Shown here in pieces: positions 16,381 to 25,114 of a stretch of 64,000 bases of DNA. The translations under genes and the position numbers were made by a program. The stretch's first letter is position 1. Each line of letters opens with the position of its first letter. The stretch is from NCBI GenBank assembly GCA_963695675.1, contig CAVOGY010000005.1, positions 859,907 through 923,906 of the forward strand, read 5' to 3'. This DNA is from DASUPK01 sp963695675. Lineage in GTDB: Bacteria; Actinomycetota; Thermoleophilia; Solirubrobacterales; 70-9. The notes under the pieces are model-generated. The model was not told the origin of the DNA. It was given only the letters and a program-made list of their open reading frames with translations, and searched no databases.

Positions 16381-16424
16381 TACAATCAATCGGGCTGGCT
16401 GGCACTCTCCCATCGAGAGTGCCA
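16381..16424 (+). promoter_or_regulatory. groESL promoter with CIRCE operator
   Basis: TGGCACTC-N9-GAGTGCCA at 16400-16424 is a perfect inverted repeat matching CIRCE (TTAGCACTC-N9-GAGTGCTAA), the site bound by HrcA to repress chaperonin genes. A -10-like TACAAT lies at 16381-16386, so the operator covers the predicted start of transcription. No good -35 hexamer is visible. groES starts 49 bases downstream. Confidence 0.9.
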
Positions 16425-16473
16425 AGAGACTAGAAGCTACGAAACCCCACAACCGACCACAGGAGGAATGCCG

Positions 16474-16761
16474 ATGAAGCTGAAGCCGCTCGGCGACCGC
16501 CTGATCGTTCAGGCGGTCGAGGAGGAGGAGACGACCTCAAGCGGGATCGTCCTCCCCGACACCGCAAAGGAGAAGCCGCAGAAGGGCAAGGTGCTCGCTG
16601 TCGGCGAGGGTGCGATCAATGAGGACGGCAGTCGCCGCCCGCTCGACGTGAGCGAGGGCGATGAGGTCCTCTACTCCAAGTACGGAGGCACCGAGATCAC
16701 CGTAGACGGCGACGAGCTGCTTGTCCTGCGCGAGTCGGACGTGCTCGCGAAGGTCGCATAG
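16474..16761 (+). CDS. groS: Co-chaperonin GroES
   Basis: Ten-kDa lid of the GroEL folding chamber. The start is ATG 16474 (MKLKPLGDRLIVQ) because the AGGAGG at 16461-16466 sits 7 bases before it, while the ATG at 16468 is only one base away. The mobile loop EEEETTSSGIVLPDTAKEKPQKGKVLAVG and the C-terminal LLVLRESDVLAKV are conserved. The 95-residue length is normal. It is controlled by the CIRCE operator and co-transcribed with groL. Confidence 0.96.
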   Translation: MKLKPLGDRLIVQAVEEEETTSSGIVLPDTAKEKPQKGKVLAVGEGAINEDGSRRPLDVSEGDEVLYSKYGGTEITVDGDELLVLRESDVLAKVA

Positions 16762-16792
16762 CCGAACAACTTAGGAAGGAGGAAGCAAACAA

Positions 16793-18427
<1,635 letters not shown>

Positions 18428-18534
18428 TGCGAGCCGCCCGCAGACGCGAAGCGGAGCAGGCGGCCAGTATGTGAGGTCCCGCGCTACTCTCGCCCTAACA
18501 GGCGAGTGCCCGCACATCGCGGGCGACTTCGAGA

Positions 18535-18565
18535 GAGGCCCGGCTTGCGCCGGGCCTCTTCTTTG
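18535..18565 (+). terminator. Intrinsic terminator after groEL
   Basis: A perfect 10-bp stem GAGGCCCGGC / GCCGGGCCTC with a TTGC loop, followed by TTCTTTG. It lies 108 bases after the groEL stop and one base before the facing stop codon of the minus-strand epimerase gene. A weaker GCCCGC/GCGGGC hairpin precedes it at about 18508-18524. Confidence 0.9.
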
Positions 18566-18566
18566 C

Positions 18567-19454
18567 CTAAGCGCCGAGCACCGCGCCCATCGGGCGCGGC
18601 TCCACGCCCAGGCTCTCCACGTCCGCCGTCCCTCGCCGGGTGGTCATCGGCACCTCCATCAGCTCGGCCTCCTCCCAGGTCGCGAACACGGAGGGGCCGG
18701 CGAGCAATTCGAGCGCCCGCAGCCCCGCATACACCAGGGGAAGCGGCACGTGCACCAAGGGCCGCTCGCGCCCGCTCGCCTCCACCACCAGCTCGACGAT
18801 GTCGTCGTAGGAGAGGAGCTCGGGACCGGCCAGTTCGTACCGGCCATTCGATCCCAGCCGGCCCGACCCATCGCCGTTGATGGAGGCAACGACGCAGCGG
18901 GCCACGTCGCGCGCCCAGATCGGCTGGTAGAGGGCGTGGCCCGATCCCGACACAGGCACCGCTGGCAGGAGGGCGAAGCGCTGCAGCAGCGTGATCCAGG
19001 GGTCCCCGGGCCGGTAGATGATCGAGGGTGCGAACACGGTGGTCGACAGCGGGGACTCCCGCACGGCCCGCTCGGCGAGCGCCTTGGCGCGGAAGAACCG
19101 GGTCCGCTGGAACGCTGTCGCGCCCATCGCCGAGAAGAAGACGAAACGCTCGACTCCCGCCCGCTCGGCGGAACGAAGCAGGCGTTCCGTGGCGAGCCCA
19201 TTGAGCTCCTCGATCGTGCCGCCCGGCTGGTCGCGGATGGTGGCGGCCAGGTGGATGACGATGTCGACGCCGCGCATCGCGTGCCGGAGCGAGAACGGGT
19301 CCCCGACGTCCCCGAGAGCGATTTGCACGTCGACCCGGTGCTCCCCGAGCTTCCGCGGATCGCGCACCAGGGCGCGGACCTCCTGGCCCTGAGCGAGCAG
19401 CGGAGGCAGGAGCTCTCCGCCGACCACGCCGGTTGCTCCCGTGAGGAGGATCAC
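18567..19454 (-). CDS. NAD(P)-dependent atypical SDR / NDUFA9-like epimerase
   Basis: 295-residue Rossmann protein. MILLTGATGVVGGELLPPLL is the dinucleotide loop, and VRALVRDPRKLGEHRVDVQIALGDVGD and VDIVIHLAA follow the NDUFA9/atypical-SDR_a5 pattern. SAMGATAFQRTRFFRAKALAERAV replaces the classical YxxxK, with the Tyr missing, as in many atypical members. The function is not assignable; relatives bind NAD(P)H and some have no known catalysis. It is divergent from the ferredoxin gene. Confidence 0.82.
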   Translation of the reverse strand: MILLTGATGVVGGELLPPLLAQGQEVRALVRDPRKLGEHRVDVQIALGDVGDPFSLRHAMRGVDIVIHLAATIRDQPGGTIEELNGLATERLLRSAERAGVERFVFFSAMGATAFQRTRFFRAKALAERAVRESPLSTTVFAPSIIYRPGDPWITLLQRFALLPAVPVSGSGHALYQPIWARDVARCVVASINGDGSGRLGSNGRYELAGPELLSYDDIVELVVEASGRERPLVHVPLPLVYAGLRALELLAGPSVFATWEEAELMEVPMTTRRGTADVESLGVEPRPMGAVLGA

Positions 19455-19577
19455 GCCGTCACCTTAGCCAGCCGTTGTTGGCCGCCCGCTGAGCCCTCGG
19501 CTCGCCTAAAATGTCGCGTCCCGCGGCGCCCTATGGGCGCCGCAATCGCACGACGACCCGGGAAAGGAACAGGCGCC

Positions 19578-19844
19578 TTGGCATACGTCATCGCGGAGCC
19601 CTGCATCGGCACCAAGGACAACTCCTGCGTAGAGGTCTGCCCCGTCGACTGCATCCATCCGACGCCCGACGAGGCCGACTACGACAACGTCGAGCAGCTC
19701 CATATCGATCCCGACGAGTGCATCGACTGCGACGCCTGCGTGGAGGCTTGTCCGGTCGACGCCTGCTTCGCCGAGGACCAGCTCCCCGACGAGTGGTCGA
19801 AGTACACCGAGGTCAACGTCGACTACTACAAGTCGAGGGCTTAG
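19578..19844 (+). CDS. fdxA: 7Fe ferredoxin (FdxA-type)
   Basis: 88-residue low-potential electron carrier. The start is TTG 19578 behind GGAAAGGA, giving MAYVIAEPCIG; no ATG is available. Cys9, Cys17 and Cys21 with PVDC25 and the later CIDCDACVEACPVDAC give the pattern of one [3Fe-4S] and one [4Fe-4S] cluster. The long frame that runs into it from 18471 is accidental. Actinobacterial FdxA/FdxC proteins serve P450s and redox enzymes. A TAAAAT -10-like box lies near 19506. Confidence 0.9.
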   Translation: MAYVIAEPCIGTKDNSCVEVCPVDCIHPTPDEADYDNVEQLHIDPDECIDCDACVEACPVDACFAEDQLPDEWSKYTEVNVDYYKSRA

Positions 19845-19850
19845 ACGGCA

Positions 19851-21077
19851 TTAGGAGACCCCGCCCGCTTCCGCGTAGGCGGGGGCGGGCCGAGCCTCAG
19901 CCGGGCGCTGCCCCGCCCGCAAGATCGGAGCCGCCACCAGTCCGAGGTAGAGCAGTAGGTAGACGTTCCTGGCGGCGACCGGCCAGACGAAGCTGCCTGT
20001 GAGGGCATCGACCCCGTCGTAGTTCTGGAGCCCGATCTGCGTGAAGAGGATCGCGACCAAGAGGACCAGGTTCTCCCTGCCGAGCCCGTACGCGCAGGCC
20101 GAGACCGGCAGCAGCCAGAGCAGGAACTGGGGCGAGAGGACCGGCGCGAAGACCACCAGCACCGCGAGCAGCGCGGTGACCAGCTGGAGGTTGGATGCCT
20201 TCGAGCGCCAGCCGGCCCAGACGAGCCAGAGGTAGCCCGCCGCCCCGATCACCACCAAGATCCAGCGGGCGGCGGTCGCTCCCGAGGCAGAGATCTCGAA
20301 CCCGCCGTGGCCTACCCCAGTCGAGATCCCCGAGGCTCCGAGGACATGGGCGACCTCGAAGGCGCTCGCGCCGAGGCTCTCCACCTGCAGGGTGCGCTCG
20401 GTGTGGTAGCCGACCGCCGAGCCGAACTCGTCGCCCGTCAAGATCACGGCCGCGGCGCTGAGCAGGAGCGGGATCGCTCCGGCCACGATCACGCGTTGTA
20501 GGTTCCTCTCGCCCCGGAGCAGGGCCGGGTAGAGGAAGATGGGGAAGGCCTTGATCGCCACCCCGACCGAGAGCAGCGCCGACCAGGTGGCGGAGCGGCC
20601 CCGGTCACGCGCCAGCACCGCCGCGAGCACGAAGAAGGTGGGAACGAGGTCGAAGCGCTGGAGGGCGAGAGGCCCATAATCGATCAGCGACCTGTCGAGC
20701 ACTACGCCCGAGAGGGTCACCACCCCTACCGTGTAGATCCCGATCGCGGAGAGTACGCGCTTCGTGTCGCCGGGTAGGGCGAGGGCGATCAGCACCACGA
20801 TGCCGAGGTCGAAGGTGAGCATCTCCCACATGAAGCCGTCGACAAAGCCCTGCGTGCTGTCGTCGACGTAGACCGGCGCGATCAGGACCGGCACCGAAAG
20901 AGGCGGGTACTCGATCCGCTGGTCGCGGTAGGGCAGGTCGCCTCCCTTGATGGCCTGGGCCTGGGGCGCGAAGTCGCTGATCAGGATCGACGACCAGTCA
21001 CCGATCGTCGGGACGAAGAGCGCGAGATGTAGGGCGCAGACGAGGGCCGCGGCGGTCGCCCGCCAGCGGGTTGCCAC
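19851..21077 (-). CDS. GT-C glycosyltransferase, GT87/DUF2029-like
   Basis: About 408-residue membrane protein with roughly ten hydrophobic helices. The start chosen is GTG 21077, just after the mrp stop; the frame remains open upstream inside mrp but is not conserved there. The first extracytoplasmic loop has ISDFAPQAQAI and GGDLPYRDQRIEYPPLSVPVLI, the acidic residue and YPP motif common in polyprenol-phosphate-mannose-dependent transferases such as PimE. A mannosyltransferase role fits the Dpm synthase at 37.5 kb but is inferred. It is probably co-transcribed with mrp. Confidence 0.8.
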   Translation of the reverse strand: MATRWRATAAALVCALHLALFVPTIGDWSSILISDFAPQAQAIKGGDLPYRDQRIEYPPLSVPVLIAPVYVDDSTQGFVDGFMWEMLTFDLGIVVLIALALPGDTKRVLSAIGIYTVGVVTLSGVVLDRSLIDYGPLALQRFDLVPTFFVLAAVLARDRGRSATWSALLSVGVAIKAFPIFLYPALLRGERNLQRVIVAGAIPLLLSAAAVILTGDEFGSAVGYHTERTLQVESLGASAFEVAHVLGASGISTGVGHGGFEISASGATAARWILVVIGAAGYLWLVWAGWRSKASNLQLVTALLAVLVVFAPVLSPQFLLWLLPVSACAYGLGRENLVLLVAILFTQIGLQNYDGVDALTGSFVWPVAARNVYLLLYLGLVAAPILRAGQRPAEARPAPAYAEAGGVS

Positions 21078-21081
21078 CTGC

Positions 21082-22257
21082 CTACTGCGCCATCGGCAGC
21101 TCTGTCCCGCTGACCCCGCCGCCGTTAGATCCGGCGGCGGTGTTTGTGGCCGCCGAATCTGGAGCCGCGGGGACCGCCTGCATGACCGGAAGCTCAAGCG
21201 GGGTGGCGGCCACGATGCCTCGAGCCGCCTCGCGAATCATCTGGGAGGCGGGAGCGTCGGGGTCCTCGATCACGAGGGGCTTGCCCTCGTCGGCGTGCTC
21301 GCGAAGCTCGCCGGAGAGCGGGATCTTGGCGAGCAGCGGCACGTCGAGCTCGTCCGCGAGCAGCTTGCCCCCGCCCTCGCCGAAGATCGCCACACGCTCG
21401 CCCTGCGGGCCAGTGAAGGCCGACATGTTCTCGATCACCCCGAGCACCTCGAGATCGACCTTGGCGGCCATCTCGGCGGCGCGCCGGGCGACGCTCTGGG
21501 CGGCCGGCTGGGGAGTGGTGACGATCAGGATCTTGGCCTGCGGCAAGAGCTGGGCGAGCGTCATCGAGACGTCTCCAGTGCCGGGAGGAAGGTCGAGGAG
21601 CAGATAGTCGAGCTCGTCCCAGGCGACGTCCTCGAGAAACTGCTGGATCGCCTTGTGCAGCATCGGACCCCGCCAGACAACGGCGGCGTTCTCCTCGACG
21701 AAGAAGCCAATCGACATCACCGTTGGGCCCGCGGGCGAGACCGGCGGGATGATCTTGCGCTCCGGCGAGACGTCCGGCTTCCGGTTGATGCCGAGCATCC
21801 TCGGGATCGAGTAGCCGTAGACGTCGCAGTCGAGCGCGCCGGCCTTGTGGCCCTCGGCGTGAAGCGCGGCGGCGAGGTTCGCGGTCATGGTGGACTTGCC
21901 GACGCCGCCCTTACCGGAGGCCACGCAGATCACGTTCTTGACCTGGGCCAGGGCGCCCTCGGGGAGGTTCGGTCGGCCCAGCCTCTGTTGGAGGTCCGAC
22001 TTCTCGCCATCGGAGAGGACGTCGAATCCGACGTCGACCGAGTCGACTCCCTCGAGCTCGGCGACGTTCTGTTGGACCGCCTGCTGAAAGTGCGAGCGGA
22101 TCGGGCAGCCGGGGGTGGTGAGCGAGACGACGACCTCGACGCGGCCGTCCTCGCGGATCTCGATCGAGCGGACCATCCCCAGGTCGACGATCGACCGGCG
22201 CAGCTCCGGGTCGATCACCTGCGTGAGCTTCTCGGTTATCTGCTCCTTGGTGGGCAC
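21082..22257 (-). CDS. mrp: Mrp/ApbC-type iron-sulfur carrier ATPase
   Basis: 391 residues starting at GTG 22257. Residues ~5-90 are the MIP18/DUF59 domain (TQVIDPELRRSIVDLGMV, TTPGCPIRSHFQQAV). The P-loop ATPase follows with SGKGGVGKSTMTANLAAAL, DCDVYGYSIPRMLG and DYLLLDLPPGTGDVSM. Family members load [4Fe-4S] clusters onto apoproteins. The usual C-terminal CxxC pair is not evident; the segment GVIENMSAF lacks the Cys-x2-Cys often found after it. A terminator-like hairpin lies only 23 bases upstream, preceded by a structured segment, so control by read-through is possible. Confidence 0.93.
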   Translation of the reverse strand: MPTKEQITEKLTQVIDPELRRSIVDLGMVRSIEIREDGRVEVVVSLTTPGCPIRSHFQQAVQQNVAELEGVDSVDVGFDVLSDGEKSDLQQRLGRPNLPEGALAQVKNVICVASGKGGVGKSTMTANLAAALHAEGHKAGALDCDVYGYSIPRMLGINRKPDVSPERKIIPPVSPAGPTVMSIGFFVEENAAVVWRGPMLHKAIQQFLEDVAWDELDYLLLDLPPGTGDVSMTLAQLLPQAKILIVTTPQPAAQSVARRAAEMAAKVDLEVLGVIENMSAFTGPQGERVAIFGEGGGKLLADELDVPLLAKIPLSGELREHADEGKPLVIEDPDAPASQMIREAARGIVAATPLELPVMQAVPAAPDSAATNTAAGSNGGGVSGTELPMAQ

Positions 22258-22279
22258 GGCCCAAGTGTACGCAGACGTG

Positions 22280-22306
22280 AAAACCGGGCCACTCGGGCCC
22301 GGTTTT
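22280..22306 (-). terminator. Bidirectional intrinsic terminator just upstream of mrp
   Basis: AAAACCGGGCC (22280-22290) and GGCCCGGTTTT (22296-22306) form a perfect 11-bp stem with a 5-base loop. The A-tract and T-tract make it work on either strand. On the minus strand it lies 90 bases after the SOS-box gene and 22 bases before the mrp start codon, leaving no room for a separate mrp promoter downstream. Confidence 0.85.
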
Positions 22307-22313
22307 CAGGGAG

Positions 22314-22375
22314 GAGAGGTTGCTGCTTCCCACCCGCGAGAGTCGCGGAGGGCTCCTCCGGGCACGCCACCTCTC
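22314..22375 (-). other. Candidate structured leader upstream of mrp
   Basis: GAGAGGT (22314-22320) and ACCTCTC (22369-22375) close a domain containing two perfect small hairpins: CGCGA/TCGCG (22335-22347) and CGGAGG/CCTCCG (22346-22360), which share two bases. It lies between the SOS-box gene and the terminator in front of mrp. The layout recalls a riboswitch or attenuator, but no known class is recognised and the orientation is assumed from mrp. Confidence 0.35.
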
Positions 22376-22395
22376 AGGGCGACCCGGGCTAAGCG

Positions 22396-22947
22396 TCAGA
22401 TGCGCTCGCGCACCCGCTTCACGGTCGGCTCCAGGCGGTCGCGGTAAACCGGCTCGACGCGCTCCTTGACTATCGGCTCGAACCGCTCCCGGTAGACGGG
22501 CTCGACGCGATCCCGCGCCTTACGGGCCTGGCCGACGAGCTGCTCCGTGACCTGACGGCGGACATCTCCACCCTTCGCCTCGGCCTTCTCGAGCTCGCTG
22601 CCGAGCCGCTTGCGGAGCGCCTCGATCTCGGCGCTCCTGCCCTTTCGATCGCGGAGGTTCTGGACACGCTTCTGGAGGATGTCGACCTCCCGCGAGCGAG
22701 TCTCAGGCTTACGCCACGTCTCGGCGGTGTTGTTCACCGCCTCGGCAACCGTCGGAACGGCGCCGACCGCGACGTCCACGGCCTGCAGCGCCTGCTCGGA
22801 GGGCTTGCGGGTCTCGGGGGCCGTCTGGGTCTTCTCCTGCGTGTTTGCAGGGCCCGTCTGGGTCTTCTCTTGCGTGTTTGCAGTCTTTCCAGTCTTTGCA
22901 GCCATCTCGGCTTTTGATCCCTTCAGCTCGCTTTTTCTCGGACTCAT
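22396..22947 (-). CDS. Putative SOS-regulated basic coiled-coil protein of unknown function
   Basis: 183 residues from ATG 22947 (MSPRKSELKGSK); ATG 22905 is an alternative. I do not recognise a family. The first ~50 residues are Lys/Thr/Gln-rich and include an 11-residue tandem repeat (NTQEKTQTxPA, from a 33-bp DNA repeat at 22821-22886). The middle, VDILQKRVQNLRDRKGRSAEIEALRKRLGSELEKAEAK, is strongly coiled-coil. The end has repeated VEPVYRxRxEP units. No membrane segment or signal is seen, and the protein is very basic. Two perfect LexA boxes lie 30-58 bases upstream of the ATG, so induction by DNA damage is the best clue to function. Confidence 0.72.
   Translation of the reverse strand: MSPRKSELKGSKAEMAAKTGKTANTQEKTQTGPANTQEKTQTAPETRKPSEQALQAVDVAVGAVPTVAEAVNNTAETWRKPETRSREVDILQKRVQNLRDRKGRSAEIEALRKRLGSELEKAEAKGGDVRRQVTEQLVGQARKARDRVEPVYRERFEPIVKERVEPVYRDRLEPTVKRVRERI
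22821..22886 (-). repeat. 33-bp tandem repeat inside the SOS-box gene
   Basis: Two head-to-tail 33-base units (22821-22853 and 22854-22886), nearly identical over the first ~30 bases. The period is a whole number of codons, so copy number can change without breaking the frame. Each unit encodes 11 residues of the NTQEKTQT type. Confidence 0.8.
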
Positions 22948-22976
22948 CGCTCGGGGCGAATTCGGCAGGCTAGCAC

Positions 22977-23005
22977 CGAACACACGTTTCACGAACACAT
23001 GTTCC
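22977..23005 (-). promoter_or_regulatory. Tandem SOS (LexA) boxes
   Basis: CGAACACACGTTTC (22977-22990) and CGAACACATGTTCC (22992-23005) both match the Gram-positive/actinobacterial SOS box CGAACRNRYGTTYC at every position, and are separated by one base. They lie in front of the minus-strand gene at 22396-22947. Two adjacent perfect boxes usually mean tight LexA repression with strong induction. Confidence 0.85.
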
Positions 23006-23030
23006 TAACCAGCACCAGAGGTTCGGTTAC

Positions 23031-23068
23031 ACGGCTTCGCCATCAGATCGCGGCCACGAGCGGCCGCT
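23031..23068 (-). repeat. Dispersed palindromic repeat, copy C
   Basis: On the minus strand this reads AGCGGCCGCTCGTGGCC then GCGATCTGATGGCGAAGCCG (two adjoining segments), matching the second half of the repeats at 14649 and 38661. It starts on the stop codon of the zincin gene and ends 26 bases from the SOS boxes. Confidence 0.75.
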
Positions 23069-24155
23069 ACCTGAAGAGCGCGAAGAGGCTCCGCTCCCGC
23101 ACGGCCCCCACCCGGTCGACCCACTCGGCAGGGCTGTCCAGCTCCTCCGGCCTGGGCAGGGCGTCCGGGCCGCTCCAGGCGCGATTCAGCGTTCGGATGC
23201 CGTGGGCGCGGACCACCTCGTCGGCGAAGGCCTTGCCACGCCGGTATTGCGCCAGCTTCATCTCGAGGCCAAGCACCCTGGAGAGGATCGAGTCGAGCAG
23301 CCCGCGGCGCTCGCGATCCCGGTCGAGGGCACGGCGCAGATCCGTGTAGCCCGGATCGAGCCGGTCGCCGACAGCGTCCATGACATGCTCGGCATAGCCC
23401 TCGACCAGCGTCATGATCGCCGTCAGGCGATCGATCAGACTGCGCTGGTCCTCCGACAAGAGCAGCGTCGCGAGCTCGCCGCTCTTGACCGACCGCAGCA
23501 GTTCGCGCGGGTTGAGCCGAGCGAGCTTGCCGAGGACCTCGCTGGGCTTCACCTCGAGAGCCGCCTTCGCGAAGAGCTCCTCGGCGATCTCGCCGAGGTG
23601 CTCGCGAAGCCAGGGGACCGCAGCGAAGTGCACGGCGTGGGTCGTCTCGTGTAGGGCGATCCAGCGCAGAAAGAGGTCGCGATCCACCTCCAGGCGGGCA
23701 CGCGCGGCAGAGAGGTTGGGTCCCACGAAGAGCAGCCTGGGTGCTCGGGCCGGCCCGATCAGCGCGACGTCATACTGGCCGATCACCCGCTGCGAGAGGT
23801 AACCGACCGTGAGGCCGACCTCAGCGCCGGTCGCGGCCCGCACGATCGTCCGCTGCAGCCCCGACGCCCTACCGTTGCCGGAGCCCTTCATCCGGTCCTC
23901 CAGGTCCTGCTCCACCCTCGCCGAGAGGTCCTGGAACGACTCGAGGTTCACCCGCGCCCACTCCCCCCGGTCCACCAGCTCGGCGGCCGGCATGCGACCT
24001 CTGGGCCGCAGACCCGTGTACCGGCGGACGAGGTGGGCGGCGCGATCGGACTCCGAGCGCAACTCCAGCTCGGTCCCGTCCCACTCCGGGCCCGTGCCCC
24101 CCAGCCCGATCGCCAGCCGCTCGGCCAGGCCCCAGTCGACCAGGCGCTCAGGCAT
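23067..24155 (-). CDS. Zincin_2 (DUF2342) metalloprotease-like protein
   Basis: 362 residues from ATG 24155 (MPERLVDWGLAERLA), overlapping the upstream phosphatase-like gene by 8 bases. LRWIALHETTHAVHF contains the HExxH zinc motif, and LVEGYAEHVMDAVG supplies the downstream Glu ligand region. This actinobacterial family is often found near coenzyme F420 genes and has a zincin fold, but substrates are unknown. The longer frame upstream of 24155 is the antisense of the neighbouring reading frame and is not conserved. Confidence 0.85.
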   Translation of the reverse strand: MPERLVDWGLAERLAIGLGGTGPEWDGTELELRSESDRAAHLVRRYTGLRPRGRMPAAELVDRGEWARVNLESFQDLSARVEQDLEDRMKGSGNGRASGLQRTIVRAATGAEVGLTVGYLSQRVIGQYDVALIGPARAPRLLFVGPNLSAARARLEVDRDLFLRWIALHETTHAVHFAAVPWLREHLGEIAEELFAKAALEVKPSEVLGKLARLNPRELLRSVKSGELATLLLSEDQRSLIDRLTAIMTLVEGYAEHVMDAVGDRLDPGYTDLRRALDRDRERRGLLDSILSRVLGLEMKLAQYRRGKAFADEVVRAHGIRTLNRAWSGPDALPRPEELDSPAEWVDRVGAVRERSLFALFR

Positions 24156-25023
24156 GAACGGCGTCCTGGGCGTCCCGCAGCACGCGCAGGTCGCTTGCCG
24201 TCCGCGCCGCGGCGACGTCATAGCGCGCTGCGAGGTCGAGGGGCGTATCGGCGAGCGCGCCACCCGCGAACTCGAGCGCTGCCCCGGCGCACCTGGCGAT
24301 CAGCTGACCTGCCGCCGCGTCGACGGACCGCGCGTTGCGCGTGGTGATCATGCCGTCATACCGTCCGGCGGCGACGTAGCAGAGCGCCACCGCGATCGAT
24401 CCCGGTACGCGAATACGGTAGGTGCGGCCCTGGAGCAGCTCGGCCGCCTTCAGGACCCGCTCGGGCTTGGTCGCTTCGAGGGCGATCACCTCTAGCCCCT
24501 CGCCGGTCGCGACCTCCAGCGGGCGGCCGTTCATCAGCGCGTCTCCGTCGATGCTCGCGGTGAACTCCTCTGCTGCGCCGAACTCGTAGACGTATCCGAA
24601 GGTGACGTCGTCCATCGAGTCGCCCTCGGCCACGGCCACGCTGAGGCTATGGAGGGGGATCGTCCGGCGGGCGTTGAGCGAGCCGTCGATCGGATCGATG
24701 ATCACCCGGATAGGTGACTCGCCGTCGCCGAAGGTGACTGATCCGCGCTCCTCGGAGACGGCGGTGAACGAGTGGCCCTCCCGATGAAACGCCTCGAGCT
24801 CGGCGAAGATCGCATCCTCGCAGAGGCGGTCGATCACCAGCGTCCGGTCGCCGCCCTCGCCCACACCCTCGAACTGAGTCCGCTGCTCGATGGTGCGGTG
24901 CTCGTCGAAGATCCGCCGCTGCACCTCCACGGTGCGGCGGCACGCGGCCGTCCACTCCTCGTCGCTCGGGCCCCCGGCGCGAGACGCCTGCGCCGCGTCG
25001 CCGGCGCCTCCTGCCTCAGTCAT
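24148..25023 (-). CDS. Inositol monophosphatase family protein
   Basis: 291 residues from ATG 25023. It has FTAVSEERG (metal-ligand Glu region), VIIDPIDGSLNARRTIP (the DP-x-DG-S/T motif) and the C-terminal NARSVDAAAGQLIARCAGA, in which the usual Trp-Asp is replaced by Ser-Val-Asp-Ala. These residues bind Mg2+ in IMPase, fructose-bisphosphatase and related sugar phosphatases. The substrate is not determined. It is the first gene of a two-gene minus-strand unit with the zincin and is divergent from the helicase-nuclease at 25115. Confidence 0.85.
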   Translation of the reverse strand: MTEAGGAGDAAQASRAGGPSDEEWTAACRRTVEVQRRIFDEHRTIEQRTQFEGVGEGGDRTLVIDRLCEDAIFAELEAFHREGHSFTAVSEERGSVTFGDGESPIRVIIDPIDGSLNARRTIPLHSLSVAVAEGDSMDDVTFGYVYEFGAAEEFTASIDGDALMNGRPLEVATGEGLEVIALEATKPERVLKAAELLQGRTYRIRVPGSIAVALCYVAAGRYDGMITTRNARSVDAAAGQLIARCAGAALEFAGGALADTPLDLAARYDVAAARTASDLRVLRDAQDAVHA

Positions 25024-25114
25024 GAGCGAGCACCCGGCGAGGTTAGCGACTGGTTTCGCGCGGCCAGCGGGAAGTTGCCTCGAGGCGGCGGACGCATGAT
25101 CTAGCCTGGAATCG

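Noticed and set aside
18428..18470. Further copy of the hairpin repeat after groEL
   Set aside because: ATGCGAGCCGCCCGCAG has a similar opening and position after a stop codon, but the GGGTGCTCC core is absent.
18471..19577. Long plus-strand frame that runs into the ferredoxin
   Set aside because: It is antisense to the SDR gene and shows no domain; only the last 88 residues from TTG 19578 are ferredoxin.
22314..22375. tRNA or SRP RNA in the structured segment before mrp
   Set aside because: The GAGAGGT closing stem and a GGAAGCAGC-like stretch looked suggestive, but there is no T-loop, no anticodon arm and no SRP domain IV core, so no known RNA class was assigned.
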